DNA of 55,752 bases from Prochlorococcus sp. AG-436-D21 (lineage in GTDB: Bacteria; Cyanobacteriota; Cyanobacteriia; PCC-6307; Cyanobiaceae). Position 1 is the first letter of the stretch. The number at the start of each line of letters is the position of its first letter. A program made the position numbers and the translations under genes. Of this stretch, positions 44,852 through 53,921 are shown piece by piece. The stretch covers positions 1 to 55,752 of the forward strand of contig QCPF01000008.1 in NCBI GenBank assembly GCA_003212655.1. The letters run 5' to 3'. The notes beneath the pieces were generated by a model. It ran no database searches. It saw only the letters and a program-made list of their open reading frames with translations, and had not been told where the DNA came from.

Positions 44852-45813
44852 ACTTAATATTTCAAAAAAAATCTTATAGCTTTAAGTTATCGGCCAAAGT
44901 AGAAAATTCTAAAACCAATTACCATACAAAATCGGGTTGGATAATTAAATTAATAAGTAATGATAAAAAAATAGGGTTTGGAGAAGTTTCACCGCTAAAT
45001 AAAAAAGACTTAAAAAAATGTGCGAAACAACTAGATATGATCCCTGAGTATATAGAGGAATTTAATTTATCTGAGCAAATAAATATTTTTCACCCATGCA
45101 TTCAATCTGCAATAAATTCTGCATTAGCTGAGATCAATGGAAAAATAATTTTTAAAGAAAACTACTACTTTGATGAAATTGGTAAAACAGCCATATTGTT
45201 AAATCATGAAAATGTAGTTTCAGATCTAAATGATATTAAAAAAAGACATTGTGATATTGGCAAATCATTAACCGTAAAATGGAAAGTAGCACTAAAAAAT
45301 AACCATGAGGAAGAAGCAAAATTAGAAGAAATTTTAAGCAAAATAGGTAATAATATTAAGTTAAGAATAGATGCTAATGGTTCTTGGGGAAGAGACATAG
45401 CTAATAGATGGGCTGATATTTTGAAAGATAATAAAAATATAGATTGGTTAGAACAACCTCTCTGTGTTGATGATATTGATGGACTGACAGAACTAAACAA
45501 AAAAATTCCAATAGCTTTAGACGAATCACTTTTAAAATTTCCAACTTTGATTGATGAGTGGAAGGGTTGGCAAATTAGAAGGCCTTCTCAAGAAAATAAT
45601 CCAGTTAAGCTTTTAAGAGAATTAGAAAATAAAAAAGCTTTAATATCTATAAGTACCTCATTTGAAACTGGAATAGGAAAGAGATGGCTCCATCATTTAT
45701 CTTCTCTACAATTACAAGGACCAACGCCAAAAGTTCCTGGTTTAGCAATGAATAAATTCCCTAATTCGTTTCTATTTTTAAATGAAGCAAAAAAGATATG
45801 GGATCAACTATGA
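44848..45813 (+). CDS. menC: o-Succinylbenzoate synthase
   Basis: Enolase-superfamily enzyme dehydrating SHCHC to o-succinylbenzoate. The 321-residue product has the capping domain (about 1-110) and the barrel, with the catalytic Lys-Trp-Lys near 147, and metal ligands in Arg-Ile-Asp-Ala-Asn near 175, Trp-Leu-Glu-Gln-Pro near 203 and Ala-Leu-Asp-Glu-Ser near 227. The usual second catalytic lysine (Ile-Lys-Pro in E. coli) is instead Ile-Arg-Arg-Pro near 249-252. Context leaves little doubt about function. It overlaps menA by four bases and menE by four bases, so the trio is translationally coupled. Confidence 0.9.
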   Translation: MNLIFQKKSYSFKLSAKVENSKTNYHTKSGWIIKLISNDKKIGFGEVSPLNKKDLKKCAKQLDMIPEYIEEFNLSEQINIFHPCIQSAINSALAEINGKIIFKENYYFDEIGKTAILLNHENVVSDLNDIKKRHCDIGKSLTVKWKVALKNNHEEEAKLEEILSKIGNNIKLRIDANGSWGRDIANRWADILKDNKNIDWLEQPLCVDDIDGLTELNKKIPIALDESLLKFPTLIDEWKGWQIRRPSQENNPVKLLRELENKKALISISTSFETGIGKRWLHHLSSLQLQGPTPKVPGLAMNKFPNSFLFLNEAKKIWDQL

Positions 45814-46997
45814 AAAATAAAATTCATACTATTGAAGTTGAAAATAACGAAACTCAATCTGTAGAAAAAATTATTGAAAAAATTAGAGAGAATAAAATTA
45901 TTTATGTAAAAAACAAATTTTATGAAGACAAAGATGTATTAGATTCAATTACTGAAAATGGGCCAGCAATTATCTTAAACAGTAGTGGGAGTTCTGGAAA
46001 ACCGAGACAATGTTTTCACCATTTAAATAATCTTAAATTATCTGCAACCACATCAGGTCAATGGCTAATAGAGCAAGGATTTGAATTACAAAACTGCTTA
46101 ATTTTAAATACTTTACCCCTGAACCATATAAGTGGATTAATGCCAATTTTTAGAAGTCAAACTTGGGGATGTGATTGTATTAATATTTCTCCAAATTTGA
46201 TAAAAAAAACTCGAGAACTTTTACTTTTCACAATTAAATTTAAAAAAGACAAAAAACACTTGATTACGTCATTAGTACCTACCCAATTACATAGACTTTT
46301 AGCTCAAAAAGATGGAATTAGTTGGCTAAAAATTTTTGATCTAATTTGGGTAGGTGGAGCTTCAATTTCAGACGAAACTGCAGAACAATGTATAAAAGAA
46401 AAAATAAAATTAGCACCTTGTTACGGCTCAACTGAGACAGCAGCAATGGTTACGAGTTTAAAACCAAAAGAATTCTTAATGGGTTTTAAAAATGTTGGAG
46501 AAATACTACCTGATACAAAAATAAGAATTAACGCACAAGGATTAATCGAAATAAAATCAGCCAGAATTGGAATCGAAATAATAGATTCTTTAAAAACTGA
46601 AAATTTCAAAAATAAAAATGGGTGGTGGCAAACAAGTGATTTAGGTGAAATTAAGCAAATCAATAATTCTTACTATTTAAAATTTGTTGGAAGAAGTGAT
46701 AATGCCTTTAATTCAGGAGGAGAAGTTGTTTTCCCTGAAGTAATTGAATCTAGATTAAATGATTTCATTATGCAAGAAAATATCCCAATTAATAAATTCA
46801 ATATTTCGAAAGTATCTAACAAATTATGGGGAAATAAAATTAAAGTAATAGTTGAATTTAGAGAACTTACAAATGATAAAAATATTGAAATTTCTTTAAA
46901 TTTATTAAAAAATTTTTCTCAAAGTTGGCCTAAACATGAAAAGCCTGAAAAGTGGATTGTTAAAAACAAAAATAGCATTACAGAAAAAATAAACTAT

Positions 46998-47012
<15 letters not shown>
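45810..47012 (+). CDS. menE: o-Succinylbenzoate-CoA ligase
   Basis: ANL-superfamily adenylating enzyme that makes OSB-CoA. The P-loop Ser-Ser-Gly-Ser-Ser-Gly-Lys-Pro-Arg is near residue 58, Tyr-Gly-Ser-Thr-Glu-Thr-Ala near 205, and Gln-Thr-Ser-Asp-Leu-Gly near 275. The small C-terminal domain ends with Lys-Ile-Asn-Tyr-Lys-Phe-Lys-Lys, carrying the adenylation lysine. At about 400 residues it is shorter than the average for the family but complete. I place the start at ATG 45810, which gives an ATGA overlap with menC. An upstream ATG at 45798 is in frame and adds four residues. Confidence 0.92.
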
Positions 47013-47468
<456 letters not shown>

Positions 47469-47477
47469 TTAAAGTAA

Positions 47478-48665
47478 TTATCTATCAACAGATCCCATAA
47501 TGACATCTATTGAACCAAGGATTGCCATAATATCAGCGATTTTGGCACCTTTAAGAATATGAGGCAATATTTGCAGATTATTTAAATCAGCTGCTCTGAT
47601 TTTAAATCTCCATGGGGTAACTTCATTATTTCCTTGAATAAATACACCTATTTCTCCTTTGCCAGACTCTAATCTTGTATATAATTCTCCGTTAGGAATT
47701 TTAAAAGTTGGAGCAACCTTCTTAGCTACATATTGATAGTCGATACCAAATATTTCACTTTTCTTATCTTCAGTAGCCATTCTTTGAGCTTCTAAATTTT
47801 CTGTTGGACCTCCTGGAATCATTTTGCAGGCTTGGCGAATGATGCTTAGTGATTGTCTCATCTCTTCAACTCTTACTCGATATCTCGCATAACAATCTCC
47901 TTCTTTTTCCGAAGCAATCTGCCAATCAAAATCGTCATAACATTCATAACTATCGACTTTCCTTAAATCCCAGGAAACTCCAGAAGCTCTAAGCATTGGT
48001 CCAGACAAAGACCAATTAATTGCCTGGTCTCTTTGTATTGTTCCTAGACCTTCAATTCTTTTTCTAAAAATTGGATTATTTGTAATTAATTTTTCGTATT
48101 CATCTATCTTAGGACCAAACCAATCGCAAAAGTCTATACATTTTTCTAACCATCCGTATGGGAGATCACATGCGACACCGCCTATCCTAAAGAAATTATT
48201 ATTTATTAGCCTTTGTCCAGTAGCAGCTTCCCAGAGATCATAGATCATCTCTCTTTCTCTAAAAATATAGAAAAATGGAGTTTGAGCTCCTACGTCTGCT
48301 AAAAAGGGACCAAGCCATAAAAGATGATTAGCAATACGATTAAGTTCGAGCATAAGAACTCTGATGTAACTAGCTCTTTTGGGAACTGGAATATTAGCTA
48401 ATCTTTCAGGAGCATTTACTACAATAGCTTCATAAAACATTCCTGCTGCATAATCCATTCTGCTTACATAAGGGACATACATTACATTTGTTCTATTTTC
48501 AGCTATCTTTTCCATTCCTCTATGTAAATATCCAATTACTGGCTCACAATCAATGACATTCTCACCATCAAGAGTTACAACTAACCTTAAAACCCCATGC
48601 ATTGAAGGATGGTGAGGGCCAAAATTGACCACCATTGGTTCTGTTCTAGTCTCTAGCTGAGCCAT
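47478..48665 (-). CDS. ndhH: NAD(P)H-quinone oxidoreductase subunit H
   Basis: The 49-kDa-type subunit of the thylakoid NDH-1 complex, at the quinone-binding junction, serving cyclic electron flow and respiration. The 395-residue product has [13 protein letters not shown] near 15-27. It has [13 protein letters not shown] near 40, the Pro-Gly-Gly-Pro-Thr-Glu-Asn-Leu segment near 285, and the terminal [18 protein letters not shown]. All are hallmarks of NdhH. ATG start, 38 bp from divergent rsmH. It is probably transcribed with the thioesterase gene. Confidence 0.98.
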
Positions 48666-48703
48666 TCGAAATTTAACTTCTAAACAAATCTTAGTCGAAA
48701 GTT

Positions 48704-49606
48704 ATGCAAACTGACCTATCTGATTCATCTTTTTTCAATCATCAATCAGTTATGACAGATGAGATTATGGCCTCATTAGAGCACTACCCACTTATACATA
48801 ACAATCAACTTAAGGGAATAGACGCAACTTTAGGGGGAGGCGGGCACTCTTATCATTTATTGAGAAAATATTCGGATTTAAATATAATTGGACTTGATCA
48901 AGATCCATTTGCAAGAAAATCAGCATTAAAAAAACTTGATGAGTTTAAAAGTAGGATTGATATAAAGGCTTCAAATTTTGCGGATTTTGTACCAATAGAA
49001 AAAGTTTCTTTTGTTATTGCAGATCTTGGAGTAAATAGTAACCAACTTGATGACCCTAAAAGAGGATTTAGTTTCCAAAAAGATGGTCCGCTTGATATGC
49101 GCATGAATCCTTTGCTTGATGTTGATGCAGAGAAATTAATTGAGGTTTTAAATGAAAAAGATCTAGCTAACCTAATCTATAAATATGGAGATGAGAGATT
49201 ATCAAGAAAGATTGCTAGGAAAATAAAATTGGATTTGAAGGAAAATGGAAAATATTCTGGGACAAAAGAGTTAGCTTACTCTATTGCAGGTTGCTTCCCA
49301 CCAAAACAAAGATATAAAAAAATACATCCAGCAACAAGAACATTTCAAGCACTAAGAATTGCTGTTAATAAAGAAATTGAAGTATTAGAAAAATTTTTGC
49401 AAGTTGTACCTGAATGGCTTTTGCCAGGGGGTATTATTTCTGTTATTAGTTTTCATTCTCTTGAGGATAGGTTAGTTAAAAGTTGTTTTAAAAATGATCA
49501 AAGACTAAAAAACCTGACAAAAAAGCCAATCACTCCTTCCGAACAAGAAGTCGAACTTAATAAAAGAGCTAGAAGTGGAAAATTAAGAATTGCTCAATTA
49601 AATTAA
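48704..49606 (+). CDS. rsmH: 16S rRNA (cytosine1402-N4)-methyltransferase
   Basis: Methylates C1402 in the decoding region of 16S rRNA with SAM. The 300-residue product has His-Gln-Ser-Val-Met near 13, motif I Asp-Ala-Thr-Leu-Gly-Gly-Gly-Gly-His-Ser near 42, Gly-Leu-Asp-Gln-Asp-Pro near 64, and Ala-Asp-Leu-Gly-Val-Asn-Ser near 108. It also has His-Pro-Ala-Thr-Arg-Thr-Phe-Gln-Ala-Leu-Arg-Ile near 206, and Ser-Phe-His-Ser-Leu-Glu-Asp-Arg near 249. ATG start. Unlike in many bacteria it is not next to ftsI or other dcw genes here; it stands between ndhH and a cysteine desulfurase. Confidence 0.96.
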   Translation: MQTDLSDSSFFNHQSVMTDEIMASLEHYPLIHNNQLKGIDATLGGGGHSYHLLRKYSDLNIIGLDQDPFARKSALKKLDEFKSRIDIKASNFADFVPIEKVSFVIADLGVNSNQLDDPKRGFSFQKDGPLDMRMNPLLDVDAEKLIEVLNEKDLANLIYKYGDERLSRKIARKIKLDLKENGKYSGTKELAYSIAGCFPPKQRYKKIHPATRTFQALRIAVNKEIEVLEKFLQVVPEWLLPGGIISVISFHSLEDRLVKSCFKNDQRLKNLTKKPITPSEQEVELNKRARSGKLRIAQLN

Positions 49607-49619
49607 AAGCCAATAATTT

Positions 49620-50765
49620 CTATCGTAATGATCTGATTGTATTTGTAAGAATATGAATTGCTTGTTTTATATCTTTTGAATTAGTACTTAATCCAATACT
49701 TAACCTTATTGAAGATTCTGCTTCTTTAAGAGTTCTACCTAAGGCTAGTAAAACATGAGATGGTTCACCACTGCTACATGCAGATCCAGTAGAACAAATT
49801 ATTTTAGATTTTAAAAGTTTATGAAACTTTGCTCCGTTTAAATCCAATACAGTCAAATTTAAATTGTGAGGTAATCTTTTTTCTATGGAGCCATTAATTA
49901 ATAAACCAGAATTATTTTTTAACAACCCCTCTAAAAGGTTATTTCTATAAAAAAGTAATTTCTGAGCATTATTTTTTTGATTAAGAACTGCTATCTCTAT
50001 TGCTTTAGCAAAGCCAACTACTAAAGGAAGAGGTAATGTGCCAGATCTAAGGCCATATTCCTGACCTCCTCCAACAATTAAAGGCTCAAGATTAATTTCT
50101 TCATCAATCAAAAGAAGTCCTATCCCTTTAGGGCCGTATATTTTGTGAGAACTCATCGTTATCATGTTTACATCTGATAAAAGATTGTCTAAAGCCATAT
50201 AACCTAAACATTGTGCAAAATCAGAATGAAATGTTATTCCCCTCGATTTACATATCTTTGAAATATTGTCTATGGGCTGAATAACTCCTATTTCGTTATT
50301 TGCCAACATGACACTAACCAGAAATGTATCTTCTCTTATTTTTTTTTTGAATTGTTCTTCTGAAATTAAGCCATCTTTCTCAGGATTAATTTCTGTAACC
50401 ATAAATCCCTCTTTTTTTAGTTGGTTTAAGGGCTCCAAAACAGCTTTATGCTCCGTTTTTAAGGTAATAATATGTCCATAATTTCCTGTTTTTTTATAGA
50501 AATTTCTAGCAAAACCTAATAAGGCTAAGTTATTAGATTCAGTTGCCCCACTTGTAAAAATAACTTTTTTATTCTTAAGAAATAAACTTTGTTCTATTTT
50601 TTCTCTTGAGGCTTCCAATATGGCACTTGCGTTAATCCCCGCCAAATTAGATTTATTTGCAGGGTTAGAAAATATCTCACTCCAAAAAGGTTCCATAGAA
50701 TCAACGACATCTTTAGAGCAAGGAGTCGAAGATTGATAGTCTAGTAGTATGGGAGTTGATAGCAT
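49620..50765 (-). CDS. Cysteine desulfurase, IscS/NifS type
   Basis: PLP enzyme that takes sulfur from cysteine for Fe-S cluster or thio-cofactor synthesis. The 381-residue class V aminotransferase fold shows Leu-Leu-Asp-Tyr-Gln-Ser-Ser-Thr-Pro near 7, Thr-Ser-Gly-Ala-Thr-Glu-Ser-Asn-Asn near 70, His-Ser-Asp-Phe-Ala-Gln near 178, the PLP lysine in Met-Ser-Ser-His-Lys-Ile-Tyr-Gly-Pro-Lys-Gly near 205, and the reactive Cys in Thr-Gly-Ser-Ala-Cys-Ser-Ser-Gly near 330. This loop marks the IscS/NifS group rather than SufS. ATG start. It diverges from the response regulator across 59 bp. Confidence 0.93.
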   Translation of the reverse strand: MLSTPILLDYQSSTPCSKDVVDSMEPFWSEIFSNPANKSNLAGINASAILEASREKIEQSLFLKNKKVIFTSGATESNNLALLGFARNFYKKTGNYGHIITLKTEHKAVLEPLNQLKKEGFMVTEINPEKDGLISEEQFKKKIREDTFLVSVMLANNEIGVIQPIDNISKICKSRGITFHSDFAQCLGYMALDNLLSDVNMITMSSHKIYGPKGIGLLLIDEEINLEPLIVGGGQEYGLRSGTLPLPLVVGFAKAIEIAVLNQKNNAQKLLFYRNNLLEGLLKNNSGLLINGSIEKRLPHNLNLTVLDLNGAKFHKLLKSKIICSTGSACSSGEPSHVLLALGRTLKEAESSIRLSIGLSTNSKDIKQAIHILTNTIRSLR

Positions 50766-50824
50766 TATGTTTAGTATATAAAATTCTGTTTATTACTAGA
50801 AAATCAAATTAAAGAATTAAAAAA

Positions 50825-51553
50825 ATGAATGAAATTAATCAAATAAATAATGAATCGGTAAGAAAATCAAGAATTTTATTAGTTGATGATGAGCCTGGTT
50901 TAAGAACAGCTGTTAAAACATTTCTAGAAGATGAAGGCTTTGAAATATTTATTGCAGTTGATGGAGAGGATGGTTGGGAAAAAGCTCAAACAATCTTCCC
51001 CGATTTAATTATTAGCGATGTTATGATGCCTCGAGCCAACGGTTATGCTTTATTAGAAAAAATTAGAGAGGATGAAAAATTAGGAGGAACTCCAGTAATT
51101 TTTCTAACTGCAAAAGGAATGACCCTAGACAGAACAGAAGGTTATCTTGCAGGAGTTGATGATTATATTTCCAAACCTTTCGATCCCGATGAATTAGCTG
51201 CAAGAGTCAAAAATGTCATCAACAGACAAGAACGATTATTAAAAGAAGCTGCACGATTCGCAGATATTGACGTAAGCAAAATGGCAAAACAAATTACTGA
51301 AATAAAATCTATGCTCACAGACCAAAACCAGACTAATCCAGAAAATAAAATAAATCTTCCTAGTTTCACTCCTAGAGAAGCAAGTGTGCTTCAACTAGTA
51401 GCAGAGGGACTGATGAACAAAGAAATTGCAAGACAGCTTGAAACATCTATTAGAAATGTTGAGAAATATGTAAGTAGACTTTTTATCAAAACAGGTACAT
51501 CAAGCCGAACAGAATTAGTTCGTTATGCACTTGAAAATCATTTAGTAAAATAA
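50825..51553 (+). CDS. NarL/LuxR-type response regulator, Rre1/Ycf29-like
   Basis: Two-component response regulator of 242 residues. The receiver domain (about 15-135) has Asp21-Asp22, the phospho-acceptor Asp65 in Ile-Ser-Asp-Val-Met-Met-Pro, Thr in Phe-Leu-Thr-Ala-Lys, and Lys in Ser-Lys-Pro-Phe-Asp. A linker follows. A LuxR-type HTH (about 178-242) has Phe-Thr-Pro-Arg-Glu-Ala-Ser-Val-Leu near 178 and Asn-Lys-Glu-Ile-Ala-Arg-Gln-Leu. Overall it resembles the cyanobacterial and plastid Rre1/Ycf29 group, recalled rather than compared. No histidine kinase gene is adjacent. ATG start, and it abuts the convergent chlM gene. Confidence 0.88.
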   Translation: MNEINQINNESVRKSRILLVDDEPGLRTAVKTFLEDEGFEIFIAVDGEDGWEKAQTIFPDLIISDVMMPRANGYALLEKIREDEKLGGTPVIFLTAKGMTLDRTEGYLAGVDDYISKPFDPDELAARVKNVINRQERLLKEAARFADIDVSKMAKQITEIKSMLTDQNQTNPENKINLPSFTPREASVLQLVAEGLMNKEIARQLETSIRNVEKYVSRLFIKTGTSSRTELVRYALENHLVK

Positions 51554-51554
51554 A

Positions 51555-52256
51555 TTATTTAATTTTTTCGAATTCAATTAGTTTTGAAAAATAAAAAGGA
51601 GCTTGAATTAATTTCTTTTTAACAACTTTAAATCCTCTTTCTTTGGCAGCATTAATAATACCCTTTTCTTTCAATGTATATGCTCTTGTAGTTTTACTTG
51701 GCCCAGGAAATAATTTTCCAATATTTTTTAGAACAGCAAGAACTGGGGTATAAGGAGCAAAGCTAACGATTAGTTTTTCTTTGCTTAAATCGCATAGATG
51801 TTGGACCATTTCTTCTGCGACCGGTTGAGGATAATGAATAAATACATCCAAACAAACTACAACATCAAATAAACCTTTTAATTTTTCCAGATCACAGACT
51901 TCATATTTTAATTTACCTTGATTCAAACCTAATTCATGAATGCGTTTTTTTGTTTCTTTAATCATTTCAGAAGAAATATCGCTCATCTGTAGTTCTGTTA
52001 TACCGAGTCTTAGTAAAGGTATGGAAAGACTTCCTACACCACAGCCTGCATCACAATAACTTTTTTTTGTTAGTTCAGGATAATTTTTGATGTATGAGAC
52101 TACATCATCTACAGTTTTTTGATGTCCTTTCCTAATATTTTTCTGAACTGTATTAATTTCATCAGATTTGCTATAAATTTTATTCCATCTCTCAAAGCCA
52201 GTACCATTAAAATACTCCCTGACTTCACTTTTTTCGATAATCTTATTTGACGTCAT
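51555..52256 (-). CDS. chlM: Mg-protoporphyrin IX O-methyltransferase
   Basis: Methylates the propionate of Mg-protoporphyrin IX with SAM, a dedicated chlorophyll step. The 233-residue Rossmann methyltransferase opens with Val-Arg-Glu-Tyr-Phe-Asn-Gly-Thr-Gly-Phe-Glu-Arg-Trp near 11-23, highly characteristic of ChlM. Motif I is Tyr-Cys-Asp-Ala-Gly-Cys-Gly-Val-Gly-Ser-Leu near 67, and Val-Val-Cys-Leu-Asp-Val-Phe-Ile-His-Tyr-Pro is near 132. The C-terminus is short and basic. ATG start. One base separates its stop from that of the response regulator gene, and it is divergent from purE. Confidence 0.95.
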   Translation of the reverse strand: MTSNKIIEKSEVREYFNGTGFERWNKIYSKSDEINTVQKNIRKGHQKTVDDVVSYIKNYPELTKKSYCDAGCGVGSLSIPLLRLGITELQMSDISSEMIKETKKRIHELGLNQGKLKYEVCDLEKLKGLFDVVVCLDVFIHYPQPVAEEMVQHLCDLSKEKLIVSFAPYTPVLAVLKNIGKLFPGPSKTTRAYTLKEKGIINAAKERGFKVVKKKLIQAPFYFSKLIEFEKIK

Positions 52257-52345
52257 AATATTCTATGAAAATTAATTCTTTTCATACTAACTAACTGGCA
52301 CCAAATTAATTGCGCGCCATTATAGGAAAGAATTGATTTGTTATT

Positions 52346-52882
52346 TTGTCAGAATTGAATTCTAAAGAAATTTATAAAATTGCTGTCGTAATGGGTAGTG
52401 ATTCAGATCTAAATACATTGAAACCTGCTATTGATATCTTAAGAGAATTTAGAATAAAAACTGAAGTTTGTATACTTTCTGCTCATCGAACACCTATTGA
52501 AATGATGGAATATGCAAAAAATGCAGAATCAGAAAACATAAAAGTAATAATTGCCGGTGCTGGGGGTGCTGCTCATCTTCCTGGAATGCTGGCATCCGTA
52601 ACTTGCATTCCTGTAATTGGAGTACCAGTAGAGAGTAAGACACTGAAGGGAATTGACTCTCTTTTATCAATCGTTCAAATGCCCTCTGGAATTCCCGTTG
52701 CAACAGTTGCAATTAATGGAGGACAGAATGCTGGGTTATTGGCGATAGGGATGGTCAGTTTATTTGATGAATCCATAAAGAAAAATTTAAAAGAATTCCG
52801 AGAAAATTTACATTCACAGGTAAGAAATAAAAATAATAAGTTATCAACTATTGGACCTGACAATTATCTTCAAAATAAATGA
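52346..52882 (+). CDS. purE: N5-carboxyaminoimidazole ribonucleotide mutase
   Basis: Converts N5-CAIR to CAIR in purine synthesis. The 178-residue class I PurE has Val-Met-Gly-Ser-Asp-Ser-Asp near 14-20, Leu-Ser-Ala-His-Arg-Thr-Pro near 45, Ala-Gly-Ala-Gly-Gly-Ala-Ala-His-Leu-Pro-Gly near 72, and Pro-Ser-Gly-Ile-Pro-Val-Ala-Thr-Val-Ala-Ile-Asn near 115. The start is TTG; no ATG lies between it and the first conserved strand. Divergent from chlM across 89 bp. A CTAATA/TATTAG hairpin spans its junction with convergent cysC. Confidence 0.95.
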   Translation: MSELNSKEIYKIAVVMGSDSDLNTLKPAIDILREFRIKTEVCILSAHRTPIEMMEYAKNAESENIKVIIAGAGGAAHLPGMLASVTCIPVIGVPVESKTLKGIDSLLSIVQMPSGIPVATVAINGGQNAGLLAIGMVSLFDESIKKNLKEFRENLHSQVRNKNNKLSTIGPDNYLQNK

Positions 52883-52883
52883 A

Positions 52884-52901
52884 CTAATATTTTTCTATTA
52901 G
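52884..52901. repeat. Hairpin across purE/cysC convergent junction
   Basis: CTAATA and TATTAG pair around a TTTTTC loop in the 15-bp gap, reaching into the cysC stop. The stem has six pairs. It may act as a short bidirectional terminator, which is unproven. Confidence 0.4.
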
Positions 52902-53533
52902 GCCTTGTTAAGAAAGTTTTCTTTTTTGAGGTAGTTAATAACTTTTTCAACGGAATCATTTAAATCTAACGAACCTGTATCAACAACAATTTCAGGATTA
53001 TGAGGAGCTTCATATGGACTAGAAATCCCTGTAAATTCCTTAATTTCACCCAAACGAGCTTTCTTATAAAGACCTTTAGTATCCCTATTTTCACAAACTG
53101 TGATATCAGCAGAGCAATAAACTTCAATAAAATCCTTAGATCCAATAATTTTTCTCACCTTATCTCTATCGCTAATAAATGGCGAAACAAATGCTGTAAT
53201 AGTTATTATCCCAGCATTCATAAATAAATTCGCAACTTCACCAATTCTTCTTATATTCTCTTCTCTATCTTCATCCGAAAAACCAAGATCTTTACATAAA
53301 CCGTGTCTTATATTGTCTCCATCCAAGACATAAGTCGAAAAACCATCTAAGTGTAAAACTTCATTTAAAGCGTTGGCCAAAGTACTTTTACCAGAACCAG
53401 ATAAACCGGTAAACCAGATAACCATACCTTTATGACCTCTCATTTTCTCTAACTTTTCTCTATCAATAGTTAAGTTGTGCCACTTTATATTGGTTGACTT
53501 TGTTTGATCTTGTTCTTTCATTTTTTGCATCAT
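52898..53533 (-). CDS. cysC: Adenylylsulfate kinase
   Basis: Phosphorylates APS to PAPS for sulfate assimilation or sulfation. The roughly 211-residue P-loop enzyme has an N-terminal Asn-Ile-Lys-Trp-His-Asn-Leu-Thr segment, Walker A Gly-Leu-Ser-Gly-Ser-Gly-Lys-Ser-Thr near 44, Leu-Asp-Gly-Asp-Asn-Ile-Arg-His-Gly-Leu near 71, and the lid around Tyr-Lys-Lys-Ala-Arg-Leu-Gly-Glu-Ile. All catalytic parts are intact. I start at ATG 53533. A TTG one codon earlier and ATGs at 53530 and 53521 are alternatives, none marked by a strong ribosome site. Confidence 0.94.
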   Translation of the reverse strand: MMQKMKEQDQTKSTNIKWHNLTIDREKLEKMRGHKGMVIWFTGLSGSGKSTLANALNEVLHLDGFSTYVLDGDNIRHGLCKDLGFSDEDREENIRRIGEVANLFMNAGIITITAFVSPFISDRDKVRKIIGSKDFIEVYCSADITVCENRDTKGLYKKARLGEIKEFTGISSPYEAPHNPEIVVDTGSLDLNDSVEKVINYLKKENFLNKA

Positions 53534-53562
53534 CAAAATTAAAAACTATCCTAACCCTTGCT

Positions 53563-53874
53563 TCATAAATTATGAAATCCCTCTTTACGAAGAAACTCAA
53601 TTGATTTCGATACCATATCACCCTGCAACTGGATATTTCTATCAATCAATGTTCCTCCAGTCCCACAAAAAACTTTAATTTTTTTTAGTAATTCTTTTAA
53701 TAAGATTTCATCCTCAGCGCCTAAACCTCTAATTAAAGTTACAGTCTTTCCCTTTTTACCTTTTTTTTGTTTTGAAATATTTATTTTTGATTTTTTATTA
53801 ACAACATCTACTTTAGCTGTTTCTTCTGATTTTTTTTCTTGATTATCAAATTCGATCCAATTCTTTTTTCCCAT
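53563..53874 (-). CDS. SUI1/eIF1-family translation factor (YciH-like)
   Basis: Small protein of about 103 residues. After a Lys-rich, low-complexity N-terminal half, it contains the SUI1 domain: Thr-Val-Thr-Leu-Ile-Arg-Gly-Leu, a helix Leu-Leu-Lys-Glu-Leu-Leu-Lys-Lys-Ile-Lys, then Cys-Gly-Thr-Gly-Gly-Thr and Ile-Gln-Leu-Gln-Gly-Asp. Bacterial homologues can influence start-codon fidelity in vitro, but their cell role is uncertain. I chose ATG 53874, just before the Lys-Lys-Asn-Trp-Ile-Glu-Phe sequence; a TTG three codons upstream is possible. It lies about 30 bp before cysC on the same strand, divergent from trpB across about 47 bp. Confidence 0.92.
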   Translation of the reverse strand: MGKKNWIEFDNQEKKSEETAKVDVVNKKSKINISKQKKGKKGKTVTLIRGLGAEDEILLKELLKKIKVFCGTGGTLIDRNIQLQGDMVSKSIEFLRKEGFHNL

Positions 53875-53921
53875 TATTTTCAATATAATCTATAGTTAGT
53901 TAATACTTATTCTATAAAAAA

